Of a stretch of 28,676 bases of DNA, positions 22,001 through 28,676 are shown piece by piece. A program made the position numbers and the translations under genes. The DNA is taken from NCBI GenBank assembly GCA_047517485.1, contig JAKZSU010000213.1:1-28676 (forward strand). Direction: 5' to 3'. The notes below the pieces were generated by a model. It saw only the letters and a list, made by a program, of their open reading frames with translations, was not told where the DNA came from and ran no database searches. This DNA comes from JAKZSU01 sp047517485 (GTDB taxonomy: Bacteria; Pseudomonadota; Alphaproteobacteria; UBA7887). Position 1 is the stretch's first letter; the number at the start of each line of letters is the position of its first letter.

Positions 22001-22948
22001 ATGTCTCCCGAATCGCTGATCATCTTGCTCGTCGCGATGGTGCTCGATTTTTATCTCGGCGCGCCGATTCGCCGCCGGGGATGGCGCTGGCATCCGCAAT
22101 CCGCGTTGACCCGCCTGGCCCGGTGGTGCGATGCCCGCCTCAATCGGCGCAGCGCACGGGCGCGCGCAATCCGGGGCGCCCTGGCGCTGGCGGTCCTCGT
22201 GGTCGCGGCGGGAGCCGTCGGGTTTGGCTTCGACCGCCTGGCCGCGAGCGATCCGTTGATGTCGATCTTGGTACTGCTGCTGGTGACCACTCTGATCGAC
22301 CAGCGCGAGGCCTATCTCGCGCTGGTCGAACTCGGCCGCTTTCTGGCGGCGGGGGATCGGGCGGGCGCCGAGGCGGCGCTGGCGGTGCTCACGCCACGCG
22401 ATCCGGTGCATCTCGACGATTATGCCCTGGCGCGCGTCGGTATCGAGGCGGCGGCGGACAATTTCGTGCGCCAATGGGTCGCGCCAATTCTCGCCTATGT
22501 GGTGTTCGGTGTCGCCGGCATGCTGGTTTGGTGGCTGGTCTTGACTTTGTGCCGGGTCGCCGGCGGCCGGGACCCGGAGCATAGCGCTTTCGGCGCGCCG
22601 ATACGCACCGCCCTGGCGTTGCTCGCCTTTGTGCCCGTGCGGCTCGCCGGTGGCCTGCTCGCATTCGCGGCCGCGGGCACCGACGGAGGCGTTGCCGGCG
22701 CGCTTGGCGTGGTGCGGCAAAACAAAGGCATCGCGTGGCCCGAGGCGGCGCTCGCCGGGGCACTCGATCTCGCCCTCGGCGGTCCGCGGCGCTACACCGC
22801 GAGGATCGTCGATGCGCCCTGGATCGGCGGCGGCCGCGGCCGCGCCAAGCCCGGCGACATTACCGCCGCCGCCCGGCTTATCGCGCGCGCGACACTTTTG
22901 GTTGCCGTGCTGGTGCTCGTGGCGCTTGGTGCTAGACTCGCGGTTTAA
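22001..22948 (+). CDS. Divergent CbiB/CobD-like (AmpE-related) membrane protein
   Basis: A 315-residue integral membrane protein with about five hydrophobic segments. It aligns by eye with CbiB/CobD: an N-terminal LDFYLGAPIRRRGWRWHPQSALTRL in place of the usual LD-GDP-PHPV start, an IEAAADNFVRQWVAPI block in place of AVESVAENTSDGVIAP, a FVPVRLAGGLLA segment, and the strong match AWPEAALAGALDLALGGPRRY near the end. CbiB makes adenosylcobinamide phosphate from cobyrinate. Here the DG of the central motif and the Asp of GDP are lost, so that activity is doubtful. The ATG at 22001 follows the ankyrin stop by 16 bases; a longer frame from 21884 is out of register with that gene. It ends tail-to-tail with the SYLF gene, sharing a TTAA. 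No cobalamin genes are adjacent. Confidence 0.7.
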   Translation: MSPESLIILLVAMVLDFYLGAPIRRRGWRWHPQSALTRLARWCDARLNRRSARARAIRGALALAVLVVAAGAVGFGFDRLAASDPLMSILVLLLVTTLIDQREAYLALVELGRFLAAGDRAGAEAALAVLTPRDPVHLDDYALARVGIEAAADNFVRQWVAPILAYVVFGVAGMLVWWLVLTLCRVAGGRDPEHSAFGAPIRTALALLAFVPVRLAGGLLAFAAAGTDGGVAGALGVVRQNKGIAWPEAALAGALDLALGGPRRYTARIVDAPWIGGGRGRAKPGDITAAARLIARATLLVAVLVLVALGARLAV

Positions 22949-23655
22949 GAGTTTGGCGTCTCCAGCGCCGCGATCAACGGTACCGACGCCGGATTGGCGA
23001 CGCGACGATCGATCAGGATATGACGCGCGGTGACCGCCCGCCCGTAATAGGCCTGATTATAGTCGCTGTCCGGACCGATCCAGCCGGCGTCGAGGACGAT
23101 TCCCCCGTAAAGCCCCTGATTGCGCGAGAACGCGTAGATGTCGGTGTCGAAATTGAGCGTCGTCGCGCCCTTGACACTGGCGCCGATCAGGCCGATCGCG
23201 AGCCCGGCGTCGCCGCCGAATTTCGCGGTGCCGCCGGCAATCTCCTCGAGCGCCGCGTCGTTCATCACCAGCATGATCATCTCGGACTTCTGAAAGCCGA
23301 TCTGAAAGCCCACGCTGGCCTCGCCGATCATGCAGAACGACGGCGCGGACCACGCTCCGCTTTCGCCGCTCCGCGCGATGATCAGGCATTGGCCGCCGGC
23401 GCCGCCGATGAAAAATCCGGCTTCGAGAAAATCGGGTATCAGGATAACCGCCTTGGCATTCTTGAAGGCGGTGTAAAAATCCGTCCACTCCTGCTCGCTG
23501 AGCATGGTTCGCACCATCGCCGCCGAGTCGTCGATCAGTTTTTGCGCATCGTTCGCCGCCGCCGTACCGGGGATCGCAAGGGCGGCGAGGAAACCAAGCG
23601 CGCCGGCCAACGCCCAGGAGGCGCGGCGCGGTCGGGACCGTCGCTGTAAAGTCAT
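22945..23655 (-). CDS. Exported SYLF (Ysc84-like) lipid-binding domain protein
   Basis: A 236-residue protein with a long Sec or Tat-like signal (RRSRPRRASWALAGALGFLAALAIPGTAAA) and then a complete SYLF domain. The pattern of KAVILIPDFLEAGFFIGGAGG, a FQIGFQKSEMIMLVMND segment, LAIGLIGASVKGATTL, DIYAFSRNQGLYGGIVLDAGWI and DYNQAYYG is typical of bacterial Ysc84/SYLF proteins. The domain binds phosphoinositides in eukaryotes; in bacteria these proteins are periplasmic or outer-membrane linked, with unknown function. The gene is single, converging on the CbiB-like gene, and has a near-perfect palindrome 33 bases upstream of its start. An RR pair in the signal makes Tat export possible, but the motif is not canonical. 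Confidence 0.88.
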   Translation of the reverse strand: MTLQRRSRPRRASWALAGALGFLAALAIPGTAAANDAQKLIDDSAAMVRTMLSEQEWTDFYTAFKNAKAVILIPDFLEAGFFIGGAGGQCLIIARSGESGAWSAPSFCMIGEASVGFQIGFQKSEMIMLVMNDAALEEIAGGTAKFGGDAGLAIGLIGASVKGATTLNFDTDIYAFSRNQGLYGGIVLDAGWIGPDSDYNQAYYGRAVTARHILIDRRVANPASVPLIAALETPNS

Positions 23656-23687
23656 GGCTGCATCCGCTCCGTAATTTGGGTCATGCC

Positions 23688-23711
23688 GTAGTAGCGATTC
23701 ATCGTTACTAC
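23688..23711. promoter_or_regulatory. Near-perfect 24-base palindrome upstream of the SYLF gene
   Basis: GTAGTAGCGAT (23688-23698) and ATCGTTACTAC (23701-23711) are reverse complements at 10 of 11 positions, two bases apart. The element lies 33-56 bases upstream of the SYLF ATG, in an AT-richer 90-base gap. It could be a regulator-dimer operator or a hairpin in the leader. No known motif is recognised. Confidence 0.4.
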
Positions 23712-23745
23712 AAAATGGTTAAAGCGGAGTTTATCACATTTCGAC

Positions 23746-24390
23746 TTAAGAAATCCACCGAGGGGCCCGATTTATGTAGTGAACCTGCCATGGCGGTCCG
23801 GGATAGGGGCTGACCACACGATCGAGTCGGGTAACCGACAGATTATCGGTGACGAAACCGAGCGCGCCGTCGGCGTCGAGGCCGAGGGCATGGCCGATCG
23901 CCGCGCGAATCGGCCCGCCATGGGCGACCGCGACAATGTCGCGTCCCGCATGGCGGTCGGTCAGGCGGTCGATTCCCGCCACCACGCGCGCCACCAGATC
24001 GGCAAAAGTCTCGCCGCCCGGCGGTAAATGGTCGGGGGAGGTGAACCAATACCGGTGCAACGGCTTGTCGGTGCGAACCGCGAGGTCGTCATAGCGTTGG
24101 CCCTGCCAATCGCCGAAATTCTGTTCGCCGAATGCCGCGTCTACCAGGGGCTCGGCGCCATCGAGGCCGTTGGCGCGGATCGTCGCCGCGGTGTCCTTGG
24201 CGCGCCGCAAGTGACTGGTGACCCAGATCGCGTCCCGTGGCAGCACAGCGGCGAGCTTGGCATAACTCTCCGGGTCGTCGAGGTCGGCGACCGGGTCCGA
24301 CGCGCCATACATGCGGCCGTTATTGACCGTGACCGGGGCGTGGCGGACCCACCACCAGCGCGTCACCGTGGTCTCGTCGTCGTCACTCAC
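23746..24390 (-). CDS. Histidine phosphatase family protein
   Basis: A 214-residue phosphoglycerate-mutase-like phosphatase. The catalytic VRHAPV (R16, H17) has Ala in place of the Gly of the common RHG. The second arginine is in SHLRRAKDTA, the acid is in FGEQNFGDWQG, and the second His is in VAVAHGGPIRAA. The RHAPV plus YGASD pattern resembles alpha-ribazole phosphatases (CobC type), but many such proteins act on other phosphates. It starts at a GTG (24390) one base after the ABC permease stop, with GGGAGA in the permease's last codons as the ribosome site. It is thus the third gene of an ABC-transporter operon. Its real substrate is unknown. Confidence 0.88.
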   Translation of the reverse strand: MSDDDETTVTRWWWVRHAPVTVNNGRMYGASDPVADLDDPESYAKLAAVLPRDAIWVTSHLRRAKDTAATIRANGLDGAEPLVDAAFGEQNFGDWQGQRYDDLAVRTDKPLHRYWFTSPDHLPPGGETFADLVARVVAGIDRLTDRHAGRDIVAVAHGGPIRAAIGHALGLDADGALGFVTDNLSVTRLDRVVSPYPGPPWQVHYINRAPRWIS

Positions 24391-24391
24391 G

Positions 24392-25186
24392 TCATTCTCC
24401 CATCTGTAGAATCAGGCCCTTGTCGCGGGCGAGGCGCACCGCATAGAGGAAAAGTCCGATGCCGGCGGCGAGCCAAATCACGTTGAGCGCGATCGCGTTG
24501 GCCAGCAAGTCGGCACGGAAGGTCTCCTCGATCAACAGCGCGCGCATGCCCTCGAATACGTGCGACGAGGGCAGCGCGGCGGCGATGATTTGCAGCCAAT
24601 CGGGAAGCACGGAAATCGGATAATAAACGCCGCTCACAGGCTGAATCAGGAAAACCACTGCCCAGGCCAGCCCCTCGGCGCCTTGACCAAAGCGCAGCAC
24701 CAGGCCGCTGACCACCAGGCCGAGCGACCAGCCCAAGGCGATCAAATTGACGAAATAGGCGGCCAGCGGCAGACCCAAATCGAAGATCGAGAAATCGAAC
24801 AGCAAGATCGCCAGGACCGCCGCGCCGCCGACCCCGATCAGGGTGCGCACCAGGCTGGTCACCACCAGTGCCGCGGCGAGTTCCAGGGGGCGCAGCGGGC
24901 TGACCAGCAAATGACCGAGATTGCGCGACCACATTTCCTCGAGAAAACTCAGGAACAGGCTGATCTGGCCGCGAAACAGCACGTCCCACAGCAGCACCGC
25001 GGACAGCAAGACCCCGGCCGCTTGCGCCACCCAACTCGAATGTTCGAGGAAAAACAGGGTGATAAAGCCCCACAAGGTCATCTGCAGGGTGGGCCAATAG
25101 ATCAGATCGAGAACCCGCGGCCACGAGCCGCGCATGAGATAGAAGTTGCGCAACACCATCGCCCAGATGCGGCGTGCCGCGAGCAT
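24392..25186 (-). CDS. ABC-2 type transporter permease
   Basis: A 264-residue membrane protein with six hydrophobic segments, of the ABC-2 (NatB/DrrB/NodJ-like) family. It has FYLMRGSWPRVLDLIYWPTLQMTLWGF near the N-terminus and the family segment FLIQPVSGVYYPISVLPDWLQIIAAALPSSHVFEGMRALL before the last helix. The ATG at 25186 overlaps the ATPase stop by one base (TAATG), so the two are coupled; the longer frame to 25333 runs inside the ATPase gene and is rejected. With the ATPase it should form a homodimeric exporter. The substrate is unknown; relatives export drugs, lipids or polysaccharides. Confidence 0.92.
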   Translation of the reverse strand: MLAARRIWAMVLRNFYLMRGSWPRVLDLIYWPTLQMTLWGFITLFFLEHSSWVAQAAGVLLSAVLLWDVLFRGQISLFLSFLEEMWSRNLGHLLVSPLRPLELAAALVVTSLVRTLIGVGGAAVLAILLFDFSIFDLGLPLAAYFVNLIALGWSLGLVVSGLVLRFGQGAEGLAWAVVFLIQPVSGVYYPISVLPDWLQIIAAALPSSHVFEGMRALLIEETFRADLLANAIALNVIWLAAGIGLFLYAVRLARDKGLILQMGE

Positions 25187-25935
25187 TATTTTTGCCCGCC
25201 CGGCGCGGCGCGGTCGCGCGCGATATCGAGAAAGACTTGCTCCATGGTGTCGCGCCCGTAGCGGCTCAACAAGGCGGCCGGTGTGTCGTGATCGACCACC
25301 GTGCCGGCCTTGAGAATGACCACGTCGGCGCACAGTCGTTCGACCTCCGCCATATTGTGCGAGGCGAGCAGAATGGTGGCGCCGCTCCTGGCCTGATAGT
25401 CCTCGAGATAGCTCCGCACGGTGTCGGCGGTATCCGGATCGAGCGACGCGGTGGGCTCATCGAGCAGCAGCAAAGCCGGCTCGTTGAGCAGCGCTTTCGC
25501 CAACGCAACCCTTGTTTTCTGCCCCGCCGACAGTGTCCCGACCGTTCGGTCAAGAAGATCGGACAGCGCCAGGTCGTCAGCCAAGGCGGCAATCCGCCGG
25601 GCCACCGCGGCGAGGCCGTAGAGGTGGCCGTAGACGGTGAGATTTTCGCGCACGGTAAGCCGGTGCGGGACATCGACATAAGGCGAGGAGAAATTCATCC
25701 GCGGCAGCGCGCGGTAGCGGTGGCGGCGCATATCGACCCCGAGCACGGTAATCGCCCCGGCGCTCGGGGTGATCAACCCGAGCAGCATCCCCAAGGTCGT
25801 CGTCTTGCCGGCGCCGTTGCCGCCGAGCAGCCCCACCGTCTGTCCGCCCGGCACCGCGAACGATACCCGCTCGACCGCGGTGACCGCGCCAAAGCGCTTG
25901 GTCAAATCATCGACTCGAATGACCGCATCGGACAT
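25186..25935 (-). CDS. ABC transporter ATP-binding protein
   Basis: A 249-residue ABC ATPase of the ABC-2 exporter type (DrrA/NatA-like). Walker A is GGNGAGKTTT, the signature is LSAGQKTRVAL (with LSAGQ for LSGGQ), Walker B is LLLLDEPTASLDP, and the H-loop is LLASHNMAEVERL. It starts at an ATG at 25935 and is the first gene of the operon with the permease and the histidine phosphatase. The 24-base gap to the TVP38 gene upstream leaves little room for a promoter, so read-through from the DUF547 operon is possible. Confidence 0.94.
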   Translation of the reverse strand: MSDAVIRVDDLTKRFGAVTAVERVSFAVPGGQTVGLLGGNGAGKTTTLGMLLGLITPSAGAITVLGVDMRRHRYRALPRMNFSSPYVDVPHRLTVRENLTVYGHLYGLAAVARRIAALADDLALSDLLDRTVGTLSAGQKTRVALAKALLNEPALLLLDEPTASLDPDTADTVRSYLEDYQARSGATILLASHNMAEVERLCADVVILKAGTVVDHDTPAALLSRYGRDTMEQVFLDIARDRAAPGGQK

Positions 25936-25959
25936 GGGTGAGGCTCTTTGAGGGGCGTA

Positions 25960-26679
25960 TTAGGGGCTGGTCTTGCGGTACCGCTTATAGACAATCGGCA
26001 ACATTGCAAGCACCGCGAGCCCGACTAGTGCGCCGATCATCGTTGGGGTCAGGATCGATTTCACCGAGAATTCCTCGCCGGAGGCGAAGATCTCGCCCAG
26101 GCCGGCGCCGGCCAGGCAATAGACGAAGGTGCCGGGGATGATGCCGATGAAAGTGCCCAATACATAGGTTCTCAGCGGCACCCCGAGAAACGCCGGGACC
26201 AGATTGACCAGCCAGAAGGGAAACAGCGGGATCAGCCGCAGCACCAGGAGGTAGTTCAGCGCGTTCGCGCGAAACCCATCCTCCATGCGTTTGAGGCTGG
26301 CGCCGGCGCGGTCACGAAGGGCATTACCCAACGCCGTTTTGGCGATCAGAAAAATCACCGTCGCGCCCGCGGTCGCGCCAATCACCGCCATACTTGCGCC
26401 AATCACCGCACCGAACATGAATCCGCCGGCTAGGGTCAGAAACGTCGCGCCGGGCAGGGACAGCGCGACCGCGACGGTGTAAAGCGCGATATAGCCGGCG
26501 GCGGCGGCGATGCCATGGACGGCGACAAAGTCGCGCAGCCGGTCATGATTGTCGCGCAAGGCGTCGAAGCTGAGGTAGTCGTCGAGCCCGAGGCCGAAAA
26601 CCAGGGCGATCGCGGCGACGATAACGATAAGCGGGAGAAACCGGCGCCACGCCGGTCGCGGTCGCTCATCGGACGTCAT
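25960..26679 (-). CDS. TVP38/TMEM64 family membrane protein (DedA-like)
   Basis: A 239-residue membrane protein with the VTT/SNARE-associated domain. Hydrophobic segments are near 14-32 and 53-75, in the region VALSLPGATFLTLAGGFMFGAVIGASMAVIGATAGATVIFLIAK, and two near the end. The family motif appears as FRANALNYLLVLRLIPLFPFWLVNLVPAFLGVPLRTYVLGTFIGIIPGTFVY. DedA and TVP38 proteins are linked to phospholipid flipping and envelope homeostasis; the direct substrate here is unknown. The ATG at 26679 overlaps the end of the second DUF547 gene by 14 bases, so it is part of that operon. Confidence 0.93.
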   Translation of the reverse strand: MTSDERPRPAWRRFLPLIVIVAAIALVFGLGLDDYLSFDALRDNHDRLRDFVAVHGIAAAAGYIALYTVAVALSLPGATFLTLAGGFMFGAVIGASMAVIGATAGATVIFLIAKTALGNALRDRAGASLKRMEDGFRANALNYLLVLRLIPLFPFWLVNLVPAFLGVPLRTYVLGTFIGIIPGTFVYCLAGAGLGEIFASGEEFSVKSILTPTMIGALVGLAVLAMLPIVYKRYRKTSP

Positions 26680-27529
26680 TGAGTTCCCAGTCGTATTGAT
26701 ACCCGCGAATACGCGTGTCGTCTGCCAGCGCGGCCGCCAGCGCGGGTTCGGCGTAGGTTCGAATATGGGCGAAAATCTCGGCCCTGTTGGCGCCGAAATC
26801 GTCGCTGTACCAGCTATAGAGTTTCGACAACTCGACCCCGCGCGGGGTTATATCGACGGCGCGCGGGTGATTGATATAGGCGCGCGCGCTTTCGTCGAGC
26901 AGGCGCTCGGCATTATCAGCGGTAAAGGCGACCGGATTGAGCTCGGGACAGCCGATCGAGGCGCAATTGAGCGCGTAATGGAGGCGCGGATCGCGCCAGA
27001 TCGGCCGCAAGATCGCGTGTTCGATATCGTCGAGGCTGACCGCCTCGCCTTCGACGGTGAATAATTTGCGCTGCCACGGCCCCTTCGACCAAAATCCCGG
27101 AGAGATGTCGATGTCGAGGATCGAGTCGACGGGATAGTGATCGAGCACCACCCGCACGGTCAGCGCGTTATAGAGATTGATCCAATAGGCGAGCTGTTCG
27201 TCGCGCCGGCATTGACTGATCGGCACCTTGGCCAAGGCGTCGAGATAGCCGAGAAAAGTCGCCCGATCGTGCGCGCTCACGGCGCCATAGTCGAACCGAT
27301 TGATGCCATCGTCGGCGGCCACGAGATAGGTCTGCAGCATATGGTCCCACTCGTAATGATCGACGACGATGCGCGATTGCGGGTCCTGCGGCAGCCAGCG
27401 GTCCCACAATTCGGCGGCGGGCGCGGCGGCGGCGGGCGCGATCAGGCGCGTCACGACGAGAAATAGCGCGCAGAGGCCGAAAAAATTCGGGAATGGCAGG
27501 GTGATCTTGTGGCCGGGCGTCCCGATCAC
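26666..27529 (-). CDS. DUF547 protein, second of a tandem pair
   Basis: A 287-residue protein. I chose the GTG at 27529, which overlaps the upstream DUF547 stop as GTGA; frames extending to 27973 run back into that gene. An N-terminal hydrophobic stretch (about 13-32, FFGLCALFLVVTRLIAPAAAA) should act as a signal or anchor. The DUF547 core has RRDEQLAYWINLYNALTVRVV, DDIEHAILRP and HYALNCASIGCPELNP with a conserved Cys pair, then LYSWYSDDFG. The family is exported and of unknown function; the conserved N-C-A-S-x-G-C and His look catalytic, but no reaction is known. It is close in layout to its neighbour but clearly diverged, which suggests an old duplication. Confidence 0.85.
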   Translation of the reverse strand: MIGTPGHKITLPFPNFFGLCALFLVVTRLIAPAAAAPAAELWDRWLPQDPQSRIVVDHYEWDHMLQTYLVAADDGINRFDYGAVSAHDRATFLGYLDALAKVPISQCRRDEQLAYWINLYNALTVRVVLDHYPVDSILDIDISPGFWSKGPWQRKLFTVEGEAVSLDDIEHAILRPIWRDPRLHYALNCASIGCPELNPVAFTADNAERLLDESARAYINHPRAVDITPRGVELSKLYSWYSDDFGANRAEIFAHIRTYAEPALAAALADDTRIRGYQYDWELNDVR

Positions 27530-28422
27530 TGGCGTTGGCTCACCGCGGTATCGCTGTCCATCCTGTTGAGCCGCCAGTCGTAATGGTCGCCGGCGATCTT
27601 GGTCATGCCCGCGAGCTGTTCGGCGAGTTCGGGCTCGGCATACTCCATGAAATGCGCGATCACAGCCGCATCGGTGCCGCCGAAATCCTCCTTGAACCAG
27701 CTGTGATAGACTTTCGAGGTATAGAGCTGGCCGTCCTCGATGCGCAGGCCGTGCGGGGAATTGATGTATTGGTGCGCGCCCTCGGCTAAATTGTCGCGCC
27801 AATTTTCCGCGGTGTGGGCGCGCGCGGCGAGCGGCGGACAGCCCTTGGAGGCGCAATTGATGCCGTAATGGACCAGCATTTCCATGTCGATGAAGGCGAC
27901 CCGGAGAATGTAATGTTCGATATCGTTGAAGCTGACCGGTTTGCCGTAGACCGCGGCCACGCGTTTGAGCCACGGTCCGACGACATTGAGCCCGGGTCCG
28001 CGGATCTGAAGCACTGAACCGGTCGCAACCCCATCAGCCACAACCCGATCGACCACCATGCTGACGATCGCCGCGTTGTACATATTCATCCAGTAGGCAT
28101 ATTGCTCGTCGCGGTTATAGTCGCCGATCGGCAGCTTGGCGAGCCCGCTGACATAGTCTTGGATTGACCGCAAGTCGTCGAGTTTGACATTGTCGTAATC
28201 GATCATGTTCACCCGGTCGCCGTAGGGGTTCTGATGATGATACTTCAGCAAAAAATCATCCCACACCGAATGATCGATGCTCGCGGTGGACGTCGGGTCG
28301 TTGACGAACCAGACGCCGCGCGGGTCATCGGGGGTATCGACGACCGACTGATTCTCGTGCTTACAGGCAACCAGCGCAAAGGCGAGTGTGATTGCGGCAC
28401 AGAGCCGAATTTTTGCGTCCAT
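27526..28422 (-). CDS. DUF547 lipoprotein, first of a tandem pair
   Basis: A 298-residue protein. The ATG at 28422 is preferred over 28476 because it directly starts a lipoprotein signal (MDAKIRLCAAITLAFALVAC, lipobox LVAC) and has AGGGAGAG just upstream. The DUF547 domain follows, with NRDEQYAYWMNMYNAAIVSMVV, FNDIEHYILR and HYGINCASKGCPPLAA, then VYHSWFKEDFG. The same Cys pair and His are kept as in the next gene. It would sit on the membrane, facing the periplasm. It is the first gene of the operon with the second DUF547 gene and TVP38. The spacer upstream to the IS630 fragment has no clear promoter box that I trust. Confidence 0.87.
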   Translation of the reverse strand: MDAKIRLCAAITLAFALVACKHENQSVVDTPDDPRGVWFVNDPTSTASIDHSVWDDFLLKYHHQNPYGDRVNMIDYDNVKLDDLRSIQDYVSGLAKLPIGDYNRDEQYAYWMNMYNAAIVSMVVDRVVADGVATGSVLQIRGPGLNVVGPWLKRVAAVYGKPVSFNDIEHYILRVAFIDMEMLVHYGINCASKGCPPLAARAHTAENWRDNLAEGAHQYINSPHGLRIEDGQLYTSKVYHSWFKEDFGGTDAAVIAHFMEYAEPELAEQLAGMTKIAGDHYDWRLNRMDSDTAVSQRQ

Positions 28423-28556
28423 CACGTTCCACTCTCCCCTGCCGCGATGCGTCCAATACGGCACCGTGGCAACCATCTCCCAACCGTTATGCTAGTCTCA
28501 TATCGGCCATTAGGCCATTCAATTAGGCGCGAGGCCCTCATACCAACGGTCATTGA

Positions 28557-28676
28557 TCAGAACCCATGCGCCCATTTGCGCATGCCGAGGGACATGATCT
28601 TCCATGGTTGGTCGATGAGGTTGTTCCAGGCTTGGCAGCACAGCGCGACGATGTCTTCGTAGGATTTGAAGATCCG
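28557..28676 (-). mobile_element. IS630-family transposase, C-terminal fragment (runs in from right edge)
   Basis: On the minus strand the sequence from the right edge is open and encodes 39 residues ending in TGA at 28559-28557. The segment CCQAWNNLIDQP followed by KIMSLGMRKWAHGF is the usual C-terminus of IS630-family (Tc1/mariner-like) DDE transposases. No ATG-started frame would show it because the N-terminus lies outside. The element's end is probably near 28541-28543, where TA is followed by CCAACGGTCATTGATCAG, a plausible terminal repeat; IS630 elements duplicate TA on insertion. Completeness cannot be judged. Confidence 0.72.

Noticed and set aside
23746..24390. Assignment of the phosphatase as CobC of a cobalamin pathway with the CbiB-like gene
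   Set aside because: The two genes are separated by an unrelated SYLF gene on the opposite strand to the CbiB-like gene, and the phosphatase belongs to the ABC operon. RHAPV-type phosphatases have many substrates.
26666..27973. 435-codon frame for the second DUF547 protein
   Set aside because: The first part runs inside the upstream DUF547 gene in another frame. The GTG at 27529 with a GTGA overlap is the sensible start.
1..28676. CRISPR arrays, tRNA genes, rRNA genes, prophage or toxin-antitoxin genes
   Set aside because: I looked for regularly spaced short repeats, a T-loop consensus and typical phage or small paired genes and saw none.

Overview
The window reads as a chromosomal, high-GC alphaproteobacterial segment, most like Rhodospirillales or a related deep lineage. 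The reasons are the order mutM - enoyl-CoA hydratase - rpsT - dnaA - dnaN - recF - gyrB, the divergent ubiE-ubiB-coaBC-dut operon beside mutM, ubiquinone (not menaquinone) genes, GANTC sites near the replication genes, and strong GC bias at third codon positions. This placement is inference; no rRNA or other decisive marker is present.

Layout. At 1-48 the first 16 codons of an IS110-type transposase run off the left edge, and at 28557-28676 the last 39 codons of an IS630-type transposase run in from the right edge. The window therefore looks like one contig broken at repeats. Next come an exported SH3 protein (131-625, minus) and a divergent 2-hydroxyacid dehydrogenase (782-1768). A long inverted repeat (1812-1911) separates that gene from a seven-gene minus-strand operon covering 8309-1942: ubiE, ubiB, coaBC, dut, cysK, moeB-like, DsrE-like. 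It joins quinone synthesis, CoA synthesis, dUTP cleansing and sulfur assimilation or transfer, and four consecutive genes start with GTG or TTG.

The plus-strand block runs mutM, a small exported protein, an enoyl-CoA hydratase and rpsT with its own promoter and terminator. A 516-bp AT-richer spacer follows, then dnaA, a second long inverted repeat related to the first (12778-12909), dnaN with a structured and GANTC-rich leader, recF, gyrB and a class A penicillin-binding protein.

The right third is mixed. It holds a copper-delivery operon (SCO1, PCuAC, YgjP-type metallopeptidase), a small exported ankyrin protein, a divergent CbiB/CobD-like membrane protein, a SYLF lipid-binding protein, an ABC transporter with a histidine phosphatase, and a three-gene operon of two tandem DUF547 proteins and a TVP38/TMEM64 membrane protein.

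I found no complete new multi-gene system. The signals most worth checking are the paired palindromic elements, a 50-codon leader ORF whose stop overlaps the dnaA start, the GANTC cluster at the dnaN promoter, a MutM zinc finger lacking one cysteine, and the cysK-moeB-DsrE sulfur module.
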